Assembly (NCBI GenBank): GCA_044508675.1
Contig: JBIQHF010000005.1
Span: 62,001 to 126,000, forward strand
Direction: 5' to 3'
DNA from: Raineyella sp044508675
GTDB taxonomy: Bacteria > Actinomycetota > Actinomycetes > Propionibacteriales > Propionibacteriaceae
DNA length: 64,000 nucleotides
Shown here: in pieces, positions 9,230 through 17,403 of the stretch
Layout: every line of letters begins with the position of its first letter
How positions within the stretch are numbered: position 1 is the stretch's first letter
The notes under the pieces: generated by a model
What the model saw: only the letters and a program-made list of their open reading frames with translations
Told to the model about the DNA's origin: nothing
Database searches by the model: none
Made by a program: the position numbers and the translations under genes

Positions 9230-10030
9230 TCAGTCGCGGACGGCCCGCAGGTAGAGGGCGTGCAGCGCCTGGGCGACCGCCGAGGGGGCCTCGATATGGG
9301 TGAAGTGCCCGGCCTCGGGGACCTCCAGTAGGTCGACGTCGGCCAGCCGGCCGGCCATCTGGCTGGAGTCGGCCGCGGAGCTGAGGCTGTCGTGCTCGCC
9401 GCGCAGCACGACAGCCGGGGCGCTGATCATCCCGAGGGTGGCCAGGTGGTCCGTCCGGGCGGCCATGGCGCGCTGGGCTCGGGCGATGCCTGCCGCCGGG
9501 GCCTTGGCGAGGGCCTCGCGGACCCGCTCGACGACCTCCGGACGGTTGGTCAGGGTGACCGGGCTGAGACCCTTGGCCAGCAGACCGGCGACGACCTCAT
9601 TGCCGCGCTCCCCCTCGGCCTCGTCGGCGGCAGCCAGACGGGCGGCCCGGACCTCATCGTCGTCCGCGGTCGCCTTGGTGTCGAGCAGCGCCAGTCCGGC
9701 CAGGAGCTCGGGGCGCCGGCCGGCGATCTCGAGCAGGGTGTAGCCACCCATCGACAGCCCCGCGACCACGGCGCGCCGGATGCCGCGCTCCTCCAGGTCC
9801 GCGATGATCGCCTCGGCGAGCGTTCCGAGCGAGGGCTCCCCCTCCAGCATGCCGGAGTCGCCGAACCCGGGCGCATCGACGGTCAGGACCGGAATGTCGT
9901 CCAGTTCGGCGACCACCTCGTGCCACATCGTTGCATCGAACGGAAAGGCGTGGAGCAGGACCAACGGGAGTTCGTCAACGGCTCCGTCGGCGGGCGTGGT
10001 CCCATGGCGGTGCCAGGCAAGCAGAGTCAT
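9230..10030 (-). CDS. Alpha/beta-fold hydrolase
   Basis: A 266-residue cytoplasmic hydrolase. The nucleophile elbow is GLSMGG (Ser about residue 97), the oxyanion strand LVLLHAFPFD lies near residue 27, and VLRGEHD and EAGHFTHIE supply the acid and histidine of the triad near residues 210 and 240. The closest flavour is the PcaD/bromoperoxidase-like group, but the substrate is unknown. The ATG at 10030 starts directly into fold sequence. It is divergent from the osmoprotectant operon with a gap of about 126 bp. Confidence 0.8.
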   Translation of the reverse strand: MTLLAWHRHGTTPADGAVDELPLVLLHAFPFDATMWHEVVAELDDIPVLTVDAPGFGDSGMLEGEPSLGTLAEAIIADLEERGIRRAVVAGLSMGGYTLLEIAGRRPELLAGLALLDTKATADDDEVRAARLAAADEAEGERGNEVVAGLLAKGLSPVTLTNRPEVVERVREALAKAPAAGIARAQRAMAARTDHLATLGMISAPAVVLRGEHDSLSSAADSSQMAGRLADVDLLEVPEAGHFTHIEAPSAVAQALHALYLRAVRD

Positions 10031-10156
10031 GGCCCAATTCTGCCATCGAGGTGTCGCCCCGGACGGTGGTGATAGTTCTGTGCGACCCGGTCGGGGGGCA
10101 GCACCTTCTGGGGTAAACTCTTTCGCTTGTCCGTGGGACCCCATAGTTTGGGCGGC

Positions 10157-10972
10157 ATGATCCGGTTCGACCACGTGCACAAGCGATTCCCCGACGGCAC
10201 CGTCGCCGTCGAGGACTTCTCGCTGGTCGTGCCGTCGCATCGGGTCGCGGTCCTGCTCGGCTCCTCCGGCTGCGGCAAGACGACCCTGATGCGGATGGTC
10301 AACCGGATGGTCGACCCCACCAGTGGGTCGGTGTGGATCGATGACGACAACGTCGCCGACCTCGACCCGGTGGCCCTGCGACGGCGGATCGGCTACGTGA
10401 TGCAGAGCGCTGGCCTGTTGCCGCATCGTACGGTCGCCGACAATGTCGCCACGGTGCCGCTGCTGCAGGGGACCCCCCGACGTGCGGCCCGCCATAGTGC
10501 GATGGGGCTGCTGGAGCTGGTCGGCCTGGACGCGACGGTCGCCGACCGCTACCCCTCGCAGCTGTCCGGGGGGCAGCGGCAGCGCGTCGGTGTGGCCCGG
10601 GCCCTCGCCTCCGACCCGAACATCCTGCTGATGGACGAGCCTTTCGGCGCCGTCGACCCGGTGGTCCGGCATGACCTGCAGCGGGAGCTGATGCGGCTGC
10701 AGGCGGACCTCGGCAAGACCATCCTCTTCGTCACCCACGACGTCGACGAGGCGTTCCTGCTCGGCTCGAACGTGCTGGTGCTCCGCACCGGGGCGGTGAT
10801 TGCCCAGGAGGGTGCGCCGGTCGATATCCTCACCCATCCGGCCGACCCGTTCGTCGCGGAGTTCATCGGGGGAGCCCGACGCCGGCTGCACGTCGAGGAC
10901 CGCGACGGGGTGGCCACGGTCATCGATGCCGAGGGGCGACTGACCGGCTTCGTCGACGAGGGGGACGGCTGA
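10157..10972 (+). CDS. Osmoprotectant ABC transporter ATP-binding protein (OpuCA-like)
   Basis: The 271-residue ATPase energises a glycine betaine/choline/carnitine-type importer. Walker A is GSSGCGKTT near residue 36, the Q-loop follows in GYVMQSAGLLPHR, the signature is LSGGQRQR and Walker B is ILLMDEPFGAVD. Unlike classical OpuCA it appears to lack C-terminal CBS domains, ending shortly after FVAEFIGGARRR. The ATG at 10157 begins the conserved MIRFDHVHKRF. It opens a four-gene operon and its stop overlaps the next start (TGATG). Confidence 0.9.
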   Translation: MIRFDHVHKRFPDGTVAVEDFSLVVPSHRVAVLLGSSGCGKTTLMRMVNRMVDPTSGSVWIDDDNVADLDPVALRRRIGYVMQSAGLLPHRTVADNVATVPLLQGTPRRAARHSAMGLLELVGLDATVADRYPSQLSGGQRQRVGVARALASDPNILLMDEPFGAVDPVVRHDLQRELMRLQADLGKTILFVTHDVDEAFLLGSNVLVLRTGAVIAQEGAPVDILTHPADPFVAEFIGGARRRLHVEDRDGVATVIDAEGRLTGFVDEGDG

Positions 10973-11628
10973 TGCGGTGGGCCATCGCGAATGGGGAGCA
11001 GATCCTTTCCCTGACCCTCAACCACGTGCTGATCGCCGTGCCGCCGATCATCCTGTCCCTGGTGCTGTCGGTCCCGCTGGGCTGGTGGGCGCACCGTCAC
11101 CGCGGAGCGCGCCGGGTGCTGCTGACCGGCAGCGGCATCCTGTACGCCTTGCCCTCACTGCCGCTGTTCGTCATCCTGCCGGTGCTGATCGGCACCCGGA
11201 TCCTCGACCCGATCAACGTGGTCGTGGCGCTGACGCTCTACGGCATCGCGCTGATGGTGCGCAGCTGCACCGAGGCGTTCGACGCGGTCGACCCCGGCGT
11301 ACGAGACAGCGCCTTCGCCGTCGGCCACAGTCCCGCCCAGCGGTTCTGGCGGGTCGAGCTGCCGCTGGCCGGCCCGCCGATGCTGGCCGGACTGCGCGTG
11401 GTCAGCGCCTCCACGCTGTCGCTGGTCTCGGTCGGGGCGCTGATCGGAGTGCCGTCGCTGGGCTACTTCTTCACCGACGGCTACACCCGCAGCTTCCTGA
11501 CCGAGATCATGGTCGGGATCATCGGCACGGTGGTGCTCGCGGTCGTCTTCGACGCGCTGCTGGTCGCGGCGGGACGCCTCCTGCTGCCGTGGGTGCGAGC
11601 CACCGACACCCGCAAGGGGGCGGCATGA
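10972..11628 (+). CDS. Osmoprotectant ABC transporter permease (OpuCB-like)
   Basis: A 218-residue inner-membrane permease with about five hydrophobic helices and the binding-protein-dependent transport motif, RDSAFAVGHSPAQRFWRVELPLAGPPM, around residues 104-130, where it contacts the ATPase. It overlaps opuCA by one base and the second permease by four bases, showing translational coupling. Two permeases of similar size are normal in OpuC/OpuB systems and are expected to form a heterodimer. Confidence 0.88.
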   Translation: MRWAIANGEQILSLTLNHVLIAVPPIILSLVLSVPLGWWAHRHRGARRVLLTGSGILYALPSLPLFVILPVLIGTRILDPINVVVALTLYGIALMVRSCTEAFDAVDPGVRDSAFAVGHSPAQRFWRVELPLAGPPMLAGLRVVSASTLSLVSVGALIGVPSLGYFFTDGYTRSFLTEIMVGIIGTVVLAVVFDALLVAAGRLLLPWVRATDTRKGAA

Positions 11629-12317
11629 GCTTCTTCCTGGCGGCCCTGGCGTGGATCGCCGACCCCGCGCACTGGGGTGGCTCCGGCGGCATCTCCGCCC
11701 GGCTGGGCGAGCACCTGTTCTACTCCCTGCTCGCCGTGGCGCTCGCCGTCGTGGTCGCGCTGCCGCTGGGACTGTGGATCGGCCACACCGGCCGCGGACG
11801 TGCCCTCGTCATCGGGACCTCGGGGGCGCTGCGGGCACTGCCGTCGCTGGGTCTGCTCACCTTCCTCGCCGTCGCGCTCGGCGTCGGCATCAGCGGCGCC
11901 CTGCTGCCCTCCACCATCGTCCTGGCCCTGCTCGCCGTCCCGCCCATCCTCGCCGGAGCGTACGCCGGGGTGGAGGGGATCGCCCCCGATGTGGTGGACG
12001 GCGCCCGGGCCACCGGCCTGAGCGAGCGCCAGATCATCACTGGCGTCGAGCTGCCGCTGGCGGTACCGATGGTGCTGGGCGGGATCCGCTCCGCGACCCT
12101 GCAGGTGATCGCCACCGCAACGATCGCGGCCTACCTCGGGTTGGGCGGCCTCGGCCGGTTCATCCTCGACGGGCTGCCGGTCCGGGACTATCCGCAGATG
12201 CTGGCCGGTGCGGTGCTGGTGACCGTCCTGGCGCTGGTCGTCGAGGGCCTGCTGATCGTGCTGCAACGTGCCCTGCTCACCCCCGGGATCCGGGTCGCGA
12301 CCGGCGTCGAGGCCTGA
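11625..12317 (+). CDS. Osmoprotectant ABC transporter permease (OpuCD-like)
   Basis: The second permease, 230 residues, with the EAA-type loop DGARATGLSERQIITGVELP around residues 125-144 and ATIAAYLGLGGLGRFI after it, typical of OpuC/YehW permeases. The ATG at 11625 overlaps the end of the preceding permease by four bases. A much longer open frame upstream is only the opposite-phase shadow of the first permease, so the internal ATG is used. The product should pair with OpuCB in the membrane. Confidence 0.88.
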   Translation: MSFFLAALAWIADPAHWGGSGGISARLGEHLFYSLLAVALAVVVALPLGLWIGHTGRGRALVIGTSGALRALPSLGLLTFLAVALGVGISGALLPSTIVLALLAVPPILAGAYAGVEGIAPDVVDGARATGLSERQIITGVELPLAVPMVLGGIRSATLQVIATATIAAYLGLGGLGRFILDGLPVRDYPQMLAGAVLVTVLALVVEGLLIVLQRALLTPGIRVATGVEA

Positions 12318-12384
12318 CCCGAGGACAACCACTCCTATCCGCCATCCATCACGACACCACCGCAACACACTTCTGGAGGAAGCC

Positions 12385-13305
12385 ATGATCCGCCCCGTAC
12401 GACTCCTGGCAGCCGGAGCTGCCCTACTGCTGGCCCTGGCCGGTTGTGCCGGCCAGGACCCCACCGGTGCCTCGACCCCCGCAGGCTCGGCCCCCACCGT
12501 GAAGGTGGGGTCGGCCAACTTCCCCGAATCCGAGATCATCGCCGAGGCGTACGCCCAGGCGCTCGAGGCCGACGGCATCAGCGTCGAGCGGCGCATGCAG
12601 ATCGGCGCCCGTGACATCTACATCGCCGCGCTCCGGGACGGGTCGGTCGACCTGGTGCCGGAGTATACCGGCAACCTGCTGCAGTACCTCGACCCCGCCA
12701 CCACCGCCACGACCCCCGAGGAGGTGGACGCGGCCCTGGCCTCGGCGAGCCCGGAGGGCTTCACCACGCTCACCCCGGCCCCCGCCGAGGACAAGGACTC
12801 CTACAACGTCACGCAGGAGTTCTCCCAGACCAACAACATCACCTCGCTGGCGGACCTCGCCTCGTACGAGGGGCAGCTGCGGGTCGGTGGCAACCCCGAA
12901 CTGGCCGAGCGGCCGTACGGCCCCAAGGGCTTGACCGAGGTCTACGGGGTCCCGGCCGAGCGGATCCAGTTCGTCCCGATCTCTGATTCGGGTGGTCCGC
13001 TGACCGTGAAGGCGCTGACCGACGGGGAGGTCGAGGTGGCCGACATCTTCAGCACCACCCCGGCGATCGTGGACAACGGGTTCGTCACGCTCGAGGACCC
13101 GAAGAACATGATCATGCCGCAGAACGTGGTGCCGATGATCAGCAACGCCGCGGCCACCGACCAGGTCAAGGCGACCCTCGACAAGGTCTCCGCCCAGCTG
13201 ACCACCGCCGACCTGCTGGCGATGAACGCCCGCAACCAGGGCGAGGAGAAGGCCTCCCCGGCCAAGGTCGCCGGGGACTGGTTGAAGGAGAAGAACCTGG
13301 TCTGA
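12385..13305 (+). CDS. Osmoprotectant-binding lipoprotein (OpuCC/OsmF-like)
   Basis: A 306-residue substrate-binding lipoprotein. The signal peptide ends in the lipobox LALAGC at about residues 16-21, after which the linker is rich in Thr/Ser/Pro. The body matches the OpuAC fold: VGSANFPESEIIAEAYAQAL, LVPEYTGNLLQYL, and GPKGLTEVYGV. GGAGGA precedes the ATG at 12385. The gene ends the operon and is followed by a strong terminator. Betaine, choline, carnitine or glycerylcholine are possible ligands. Confidence 0.9.
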   Translation: MIRPVRLLAAGAALLLALAGCAGQDPTGASTPAGSAPTVKVGSANFPESEIIAEAYAQALEADGISVERRMQIGARDIYIAALRDGSVDLVPEYTGNLLQYLDPATTATTPEEVDAALASASPEGFTTLTPAPAEDKDSYNVTQEFSQTNNITSLADLASYEGQLRVGGNPELAERPYGPKGLTEVYGVPAERIQFVPISDSGGPLTVKALTDGEVEVADIFSTTPAIVDNGFVTLEDPKNMIMPQNVVPMISNAAATDQVKATLDKVSAQLTTADLLAMNARNQGEEKASPAKVAGDWLKEKNLV

Positions 13306-13320
13306 CGTTGTCGGACGACA

Positions 13321-13358
13321 CCTGACCCCCGTCGGCGTACGCGCCGGCGGGGGTCAGG
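13321..13358 (+). terminator. Terminator of the osmoprotectant operon
   Basis: A 17-bp stem with one G-T pair and a TACG tetraloop directly after the binding-protein gene. Two copies of a 17-base direct repeat follow at 13355-13371 and 13373-13389, the second touching the pirin stop codon. Confidence 0.8.
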
Positions 13359-13389
13359 TGGTCTGGAGGGGGCAGGTGGTCTGGAGGGG

Positions 13390-14367
13390 TCAGCCCTGCC
13401 GGCCGTGGTAGGGCCGAAGCCCGTCGGCCGGGACCTGGCCCAGGCGCCCGTGCTGGAAGTCCTCGAACGCCTGGACGATCTCCTGGCGGCTGTTCATCAC
13501 GAACGGGCCGTACTGGACGACCGGGTCACCGATCGGCTGCCCGCCGAGCAACAGCACCTCCAGCTTCGGCTCCTTGCTCGACTGGTGCTCGTCCGCAGCG
13601 ATGGTCAGCCGGTCGCCGGCCCCCATCACGGCCAGCTGGCCGGTGTGGACCGGGCGGGCGTCACCGCCGACGGTTCCCCGCCCGGCGAGCACGTACACCA
13701 GCGAGTTGAAGTCCTTGCGCCACGGCAGCGACAGCCGCTCGCCCGGGTTCACCGTCGCATGGGCCATCGTGATCGGGGTGAAGGTGGAGCCCGGGCCGCG
13801 ATGCCCGTCGAGCTCCCCGGCGATCACCCGGACCAGGGCGCCGGCGTCCGAGGAGGCCAGCAGGGTGACCTGGCCGCCCTCCAGGTTCTGGTAGCGCGGG
13901 GCGATCATCTTGTCCTTGGCCGGCAGGTTCACCCACAGCTGGATGCCGTGGAACAGGCCGCCGGAGTCGACCAGTTCGCGCGGCGGGGTCTCGATGTGCA
14001 GCACGCCCTGTCCGGCGGTCATCCACTGGGTGGCGCCGTCGGTGATCATGCCGCCGCCCCCGTGGGAGTCCTGGTGCTGGAACCGGCCGTCCATGATGTA
14101 CGTGACGGTCTCGAACCCGCGGTGCGGGTGCCAGTCGGTGCCACGGGCCTCGCCCGGGGCGTACTCGACCTCACCCATCTGGTCCATGTGGACGAAGGGG
14201 TCGAGCTGCTGGAAGGTGACACCGGCGAAGGCGCGGCGCACCGGGAAGCCGTCACCCTCGTACGAGCTGGGGGCAGTGGTCACCGTCACGGCGGTCCGCT
14301 CGGTCTCCTCCGGGGCCGCCGGGGTGATGCGGGGCAGGGTCAGGGTATCGGCGGTCACGGCGGGCAT
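13390..14367 (-). CDS. Pirin family protein
   Basis: A 325-residue bicupin. The N-terminal cupin has the metal-binding motif HPHRGFETVTY near residue 80 and GVLHIETPP about 40 residues later, giving the three His and one Glu of active pirins. Some pirins have quercetin dioxygenase activity; others act as redox-sensing regulators, so the role here is open. The ATG at 14367 has AGGAGG six bases upstream. The gene is divergent from the NAD-binding protein, with a 49-bp repeat copy between them. Confidence 0.9.
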   Translation of the reverse strand: MPAVTADTLTLPRITPAAPEETERTAVTVTTAPSSYEGDGFPVRRAFAGVTFQQLDPFVHMDQMGEVEYAPGEARGTDWHPHRGFETVTYIMDGRFQHQDSHGGGGMITDGATQWMTAGQGVLHIETPPRELVDSGGLFHGIQLWVNLPAKDKMIAPRYQNLEGGQVTLLASSDAGALVRVIAGELDGHRGPGSTFTPITMAHATVNPGERLSLPWRKDFNSLVYVLAGRGTVGGDARPVHTGQLAVMGAGDRLTIAADEHQSSKEPKLEVLLLGGQPIGDPVVQYGPFVMNSRQEIVQAFEDFQHGRLGQVPADGLRPYHGRQG

Positions 14368-14466
14368 GGTTCCTCCTGGGGCGGGCGCTGTCTGGATACT
14401 GGGGCAGTACATCCACGGTAACAGTTGATTCCTCAACAATATTCCGCGGGGTGCCGCTCCCCTCGT

Positions 14467-14515
14467 CTGGGTAGAAGGAAACTGACATAACTCGACCAGA
14501 CTTCTTCTACCGAAC
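14467..14515. repeat. 49-bp imperfect palindromic repeat, copy 1
   Basis: Starts CTGGGTAGAAGG and ends CTTCTACCGAAC, so its ends are inverted copies of each other. It aligns without gaps to the reverse complement of 16199-16247 at 39 of 49 positions by my count. It lies in the divergent pirin/NAD-binding-protein intergenic region. Confidence 0.7.
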
Positions 14516-14594
14516 GGGCTGGGTCCGGTGGCACCCGGCAGCGGAGTGGCGACTGGTGGGAGTCTGCGGGACCGTGACGGGTAGCGTGGGGCCC

Positions 14595-15245
14595 ATGGCG
14601 ACGATCCTGATCATTGGCGGACATGGCAAGGTGGCGCTGCGGCTGGCCCCGCTGCTCGCCGAGAACGGCGACCGGGTGCTCTCGTGGGTGCGGCACCGGG
14701 ACCAGTTCGATGACGTCCGGGCCGCAGGCGCCGAACCCGTGCTGGCCGATGTCGAGACGATGGACGTGGCCGCGATGACCATGGCGTTCGCCGGCGTCGA
14801 TGCCGTCGTGTGGTCCGCAGGTGCGGGTGGTGGGAACCCGGCCCGTACGTACGCCGTGGATCGGGATGCGGCGATCCGGTCGATGCAGGCAGCGGTGGCG
14901 GCGGGCGTCCCGCGCTACGTGATGGTGTCCTGGTCCGGCTCCACCCCCGACCACGGCGTCAGCCCGGACAGCTCCTTCTACCCGTACGCCGACGCCAAGC
15001 TGGCCGCTGACGAGCACCTGCGCGGCACCGATCTGGACTGGACGATCCTCGCTCCGGGGGTGCTGACCCTGGACGACCCGACCGGGCGGATCACCATGCA
15101 GTCCGCGCCGCGCGGCGAGCGTACGTCCCGGGGCAATGTGGCGCTGGCCATCCGGGCGGCGTTGGCGCAGCCGGCGACGATCGGCAGGTTCATCCGGTTC
15201 GCCGATGGTGACGTGCCGGTCGAGGAGGCGTTCGCCGGTCTCTGA
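14595..15245 (+). CDS. NAD(P)-binding atypical short-chain dehydrogenase (NmrA/YwnB-like)
   Basis: A 216-residue Rossmann protein beginning ILIIGGHGKVALRLAPLLAE, with a glycine-rich dinucleotide loop of the GxxGxxG class and DAVVWSAGAGG at the end of strand 4. The catalytic region carries YPYADAKLAAD, a Tyr-x3-Lys. Such proteins are often NAD(P)H-dependent reductases or redox sensors, not dehydrogenases of known substrates. The ATG at 14595 starts the first strand. It is followed 35 bp later by menB in the same direction. Confidence 0.75.
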   Translation: MATILIIGGHGKVALRLAPLLAENGDRVLSWVRHRDQFDDVRAAGAEPVLADVETMDVAAMTMAFAGVDAVVWSAGAGGGNPARTYAVDRDAAIRSMQAAVAAGVPRYVMVSWSGSTPDHGVSPDSSFYPYADAKLAADEHLRGTDLDWTILAPGVLTLDDPTGRITMQSAPRGERTSRGNVALAIRAALAQPATIGRFIRFADGDVPVEEAFAGL

Positions 15246-15280
15246 TCCGCACCGGGGCAGGCGGCACTAGGTTGGGGGCC

Positions 15281-16180
15281 ATGACGCAATCGTGGGACCC
15301 CGCACTGTGGGAGCCGGTGGCCGGCTTCGAGGACTTCACCGACATCACCTACCACCGTGCCAAGGACGTACCCGCCGTACGGGTCGCCTTCGACCGGCCG
15401 GAGGTGCGCAATGCCTTCCGTCCGCGCACCGTCGACGAGCTCTACCGGGCGCTGGACCATGCCCGGATGAGCTCCGACATCGGGGCTGTGCTGCTGACCG
15501 GCAACGGGCCCTCGCCCAAGGACGGCGGCTGGGCGTTCTGCTCCGGTGGTGACCAGCGGATCCGCGGCAAGGCCGGCTACCAATACGCCGAGGGCCAGAC
15601 CGCCGAGACCGTCGACCCGGCGCAGTTGGGCCGGCTGCACATCCTCGAGGTGCAGCGGCTGATCCGCTTCATGCCGAAGGTCGTCATCGCGCTGGTGAAC
15701 GGCTGGGCGGCCGGGGGCGGCCACTCACTGCACGTGGTCGCCGACCTGACCCTGGCCTCGGCCGAGCACGCCCGGTTCAAGCAGACCGATGCCGATGTCG
15801 GGTCCTTCGACGGAGGGTTCGGGTCGGCGTACCTGGCCCGCCAGGTCGGCCAGAAGTTCGCTCGCGAGATCTTCTTCCTCGGCGACACGTACGACGCGCA
15901 GGACGCCTACCGGATGGGCATGGTCAACAAGGTCGTGCCCCATGACCGGCTGGAGGTCGAGGGGCTGGAGTGGGCCAAGAAGATCTGTGGCAAGTCGCCG
16001 ACGGCGCAGCGGATGCTGAAGTTCGCGTTCAATGCGATCGACGACGGACTGGTCGGCCAGCAGGTCTTCGCCGGCGAGACGACGCGGTTGGCGTACATGA
16101 CGGACGAGGCGGTCGAGGGTCGGGACGCGTTCCTGGAGAAGCGGGATCCTGACTGGTCGAGGTTCCCCTACTACTTCTAG
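15281..16180 (+). CDS. menB: 1,4-dihydroxy-2-naphthoyl-CoA synthase
   Basis: Crotonase-fold enzyme that closes the second ring of menaquinone from o-succinylbenzoyl-CoA. The 299-residue protein has the MenB-specific AFCSGGDQRIRGKAGY near residues 86-101, GWAAGGGHSLHVVADLTLAS for the oxyanion hole, SFDGGFGSAYLARQVGQKFAREIFF, and the typical C-terminus FPYYF. Other men genes are not adjacent. The ATG at 15281 is preferred to the TTG three codons earlier. Both sides of the NAD-binding gene plus menB pair carry copies of the 49-bp repeat. Confidence 0.95.
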   Translation: MTQSWDPALWEPVAGFEDFTDITYHRAKDVPAVRVAFDRPEVRNAFRPRTVDELYRALDHARMSSDIGAVLLTGNGPSPKDGGWAFCSGGDQRIRGKAGYQYAEGQTAETVDPAQLGRLHILEVQRLIRFMPKVVIALVNGWAAGGGHSLHVVADLTLASAEHARFKQTDADVGSFDGGFGSAYLARQVGQKFAREIFFLGDTYDAQDAYRMGMVNKVVPHDRLEVEGLEWAKKICGKSPTAQRMLKFAFNAIDDGLVGQQVFAGETTRLAYMTDEAVEGRDAFLEKRDPDWSRFPYYF

Positions 16181-16198
16181 GCGGAATGCCTCGGTCCA

Positions 16199-16268
16199 GT
16201 TGGGTAGAAGGCGTCTTTCCGAGTTCGGTCAGTTACCTTCTTCCCAGCTGGCCAGAAACCTTCTACCC
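16199..16268. repeat. 49-bp palindromic repeat, copy 2, plus an extra half-site
   Basis: Positions 16199-16247 are the inverted counterpart of 14467-14515. A further CCTTCTACCC at 16259-16268 repeats the half-site, so three GGGWAGAAGG-type motifs lie within 70 bp upstream of the gene at 16343. Confidence 0.7.
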
Positions 16269-16342
16269 GGCCGGGCTGCCCGATCCGTGGCACAGCTGGT
16301 CGCCGGAATTGCCTGCCGGGCGAGCCTCGGTAGGGTCGAGTC

Positions 16343-16744
16343 ATGGCCGATAGCCCCGTTGTTGTCTCCCCGTCCGTCCAGCGACTGCGGATCGTCGCAA
16401 TCGTCACCGCCGTGCTCCTGCTGATCCAGCTGGGGTTGGGCATCATGATCGCCACCGGCAACGGTGGCGTCCGCCCGGCTCACGCCGGCGTCGGATACCT
16501 CGCCACGCTGTCCGGCATCGTGGCGGCGGTCTTCGCCTGGCAGGCGGCCAAGAAGGCCGGGTCCATGGGGGCGTTCTTCCATGCCGTCTCGCTGCCGGTC
16601 CTGATGCTGGTCCAGATCGGCTTGGCCGAGATGGGGGGCCTGGTGATCCCGCACATCATCCTGGGCATCCTGATCCTGCTCGGTGCCGTCGGCCTGGTGC
16701 CGATGGCCGGCAAGTTGGCGACCCGTCAGGGGACCGCTGCCTGA
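16343..16744 (+). CDS. Four-helix membrane protein with paired histidines
   Basis: A 133-residue protein with four predicted membrane helices and no recognised family. Histidines sit in RPAHAGVGYLATL (about residue 47) at the start of helix 2 and in VIPHIILGIL (about residue 104) at helix 4, an arrangement that in other small membrane proteins ligates haem; that is inference. It converges on a similarly built protein at 16833-17291 across a shared terminator. The 49-bp repeat with an extra half-site lies immediately upstream. Confidence 0.6.
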   Translation: MADSPVVVSPSVQRLRIVAIVTAVLLLIQLGLGIMIATGNGGVRPAHAGVGYLATLSGIVAAVFAWQAAKKAGSMGAFFHAVSLPVLMLVQIGLAEMGGLVIPHIILGILILLGAVGLVPMAGKLATRQGTAA

Positions 16745-16773
16745 GCGGACCGACCCACCTTGGGACGAAGCAG

Positions 16774-16808
16774 CGCCGCCCTCCCGGACCGTGTCCGGGA
16801 GGGCGGCG
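16774..16808. terminator. Bidirectional terminator between convergent membrane protein genes
   Basis: A perfect 16-bp GC-rich stem with a three-base loop, followed by TTCTGGTT on the plus strand, between two genes that converge. Confidence 0.85.
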
Positions 16809-16832
16809 TTCTGGTTCGGCAGGGATGCGTGC

Positions 16833-17291
16833 TCAGTGGTGGGCCGGTCGGCGCAGCGATGCCGCCGCCTGGTCCCCGTGGACGGGTGCGTGGGTCTGCC
16901 TGGAGACCTCGCGAGCGCCGAGCAGGGCGAACAGGACGATCACGAAGGCGTTGATGCCGTGCAGTAGGCCGAGGAACGGGGTGACGAGGATCCCTCCGAG
17001 ACCCAGCGCCACCTGGACGACGGCGGCGAGCAGGACCAGCCCCGCCCACATGCGACCGGCCTTCATGATCAGGCTCAGCGCCACCAGGACGAGCGCGGTG
17101 ATCGGGATGACGTACATGCCGACGATGCTGTGGATCTGTGCACCGAGCGGGAACGGTGACTCGGTGACTGTTGTCGTCGGGTTGTCGATGCCGAACCGGA
17201 TGTCGGCTGCGACGCCCCACACGATGACTGCGGATTGCACGACGACGAGCAGGGCGATCAGATAGGCGAGGTACTTGTAGATGGTGTGCAT
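16833..17291 (-). CDS. Four-helix membrane protein (DUF6220-like), paired histidines
   Basis: A 152-residue protein with four hydrophobic helices. Like its convergent neighbour it has a histidine at the start of helix 2 (QIHSIVGMYVIP, about residue 54) and another in helix 4 (LLHGINAFVIVL, about residue 112). The ending REVSRQTHAPVHGDQ is hydrophilic. DUF6220 is a tentative assignment. The ATG at 17291 with GGAG five bases upstream is preferred over a GTG two codons earlier. A CRP-type site lies 48-63 bp upstream. Confidence 0.6.
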   Translation of the reverse strand: MHTIYKYLAYLIALLVVVQSAVIVWGVAADIRFGIDNPTTTVTESPFPLGAQIHSIVGMYVIPITALVLVALSLIMKAGRMWAGLVLLAAVVQVALGLGGILVTPFLGLLHGINAFVIVLFALLGAREVSRQTHAPVHGDQAAASLRRPAHH

Positions 17292-17338
17292 GCCCACTCC
17301 AAGGAGGCCGCGTCGCAGCCCCCGGCCACGACTCCTAA

Positions 17339-17354
17339 TGTGATGTTAGTCACA
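17339..17354. promoter_or_regulatory. CRP/GlxR-type operator TGTGA-N6-TCACA
   Basis: Perfect five-base arms with a six-base centre (TGTTAG), matching the CRP-family consensus TGTGA-N6-TCACA. It lies about 48 bp upstream of the membrane-protein start at 17291 and downstream of the upp stop, so the membrane gene is the likely target. Confidence 0.6.
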
Positions 17355-17403
17355 CCTAAGGAAGGGGGGCAAGTAGTCCGTGGGGCCGGAATTTAACTCC
17401 CTC

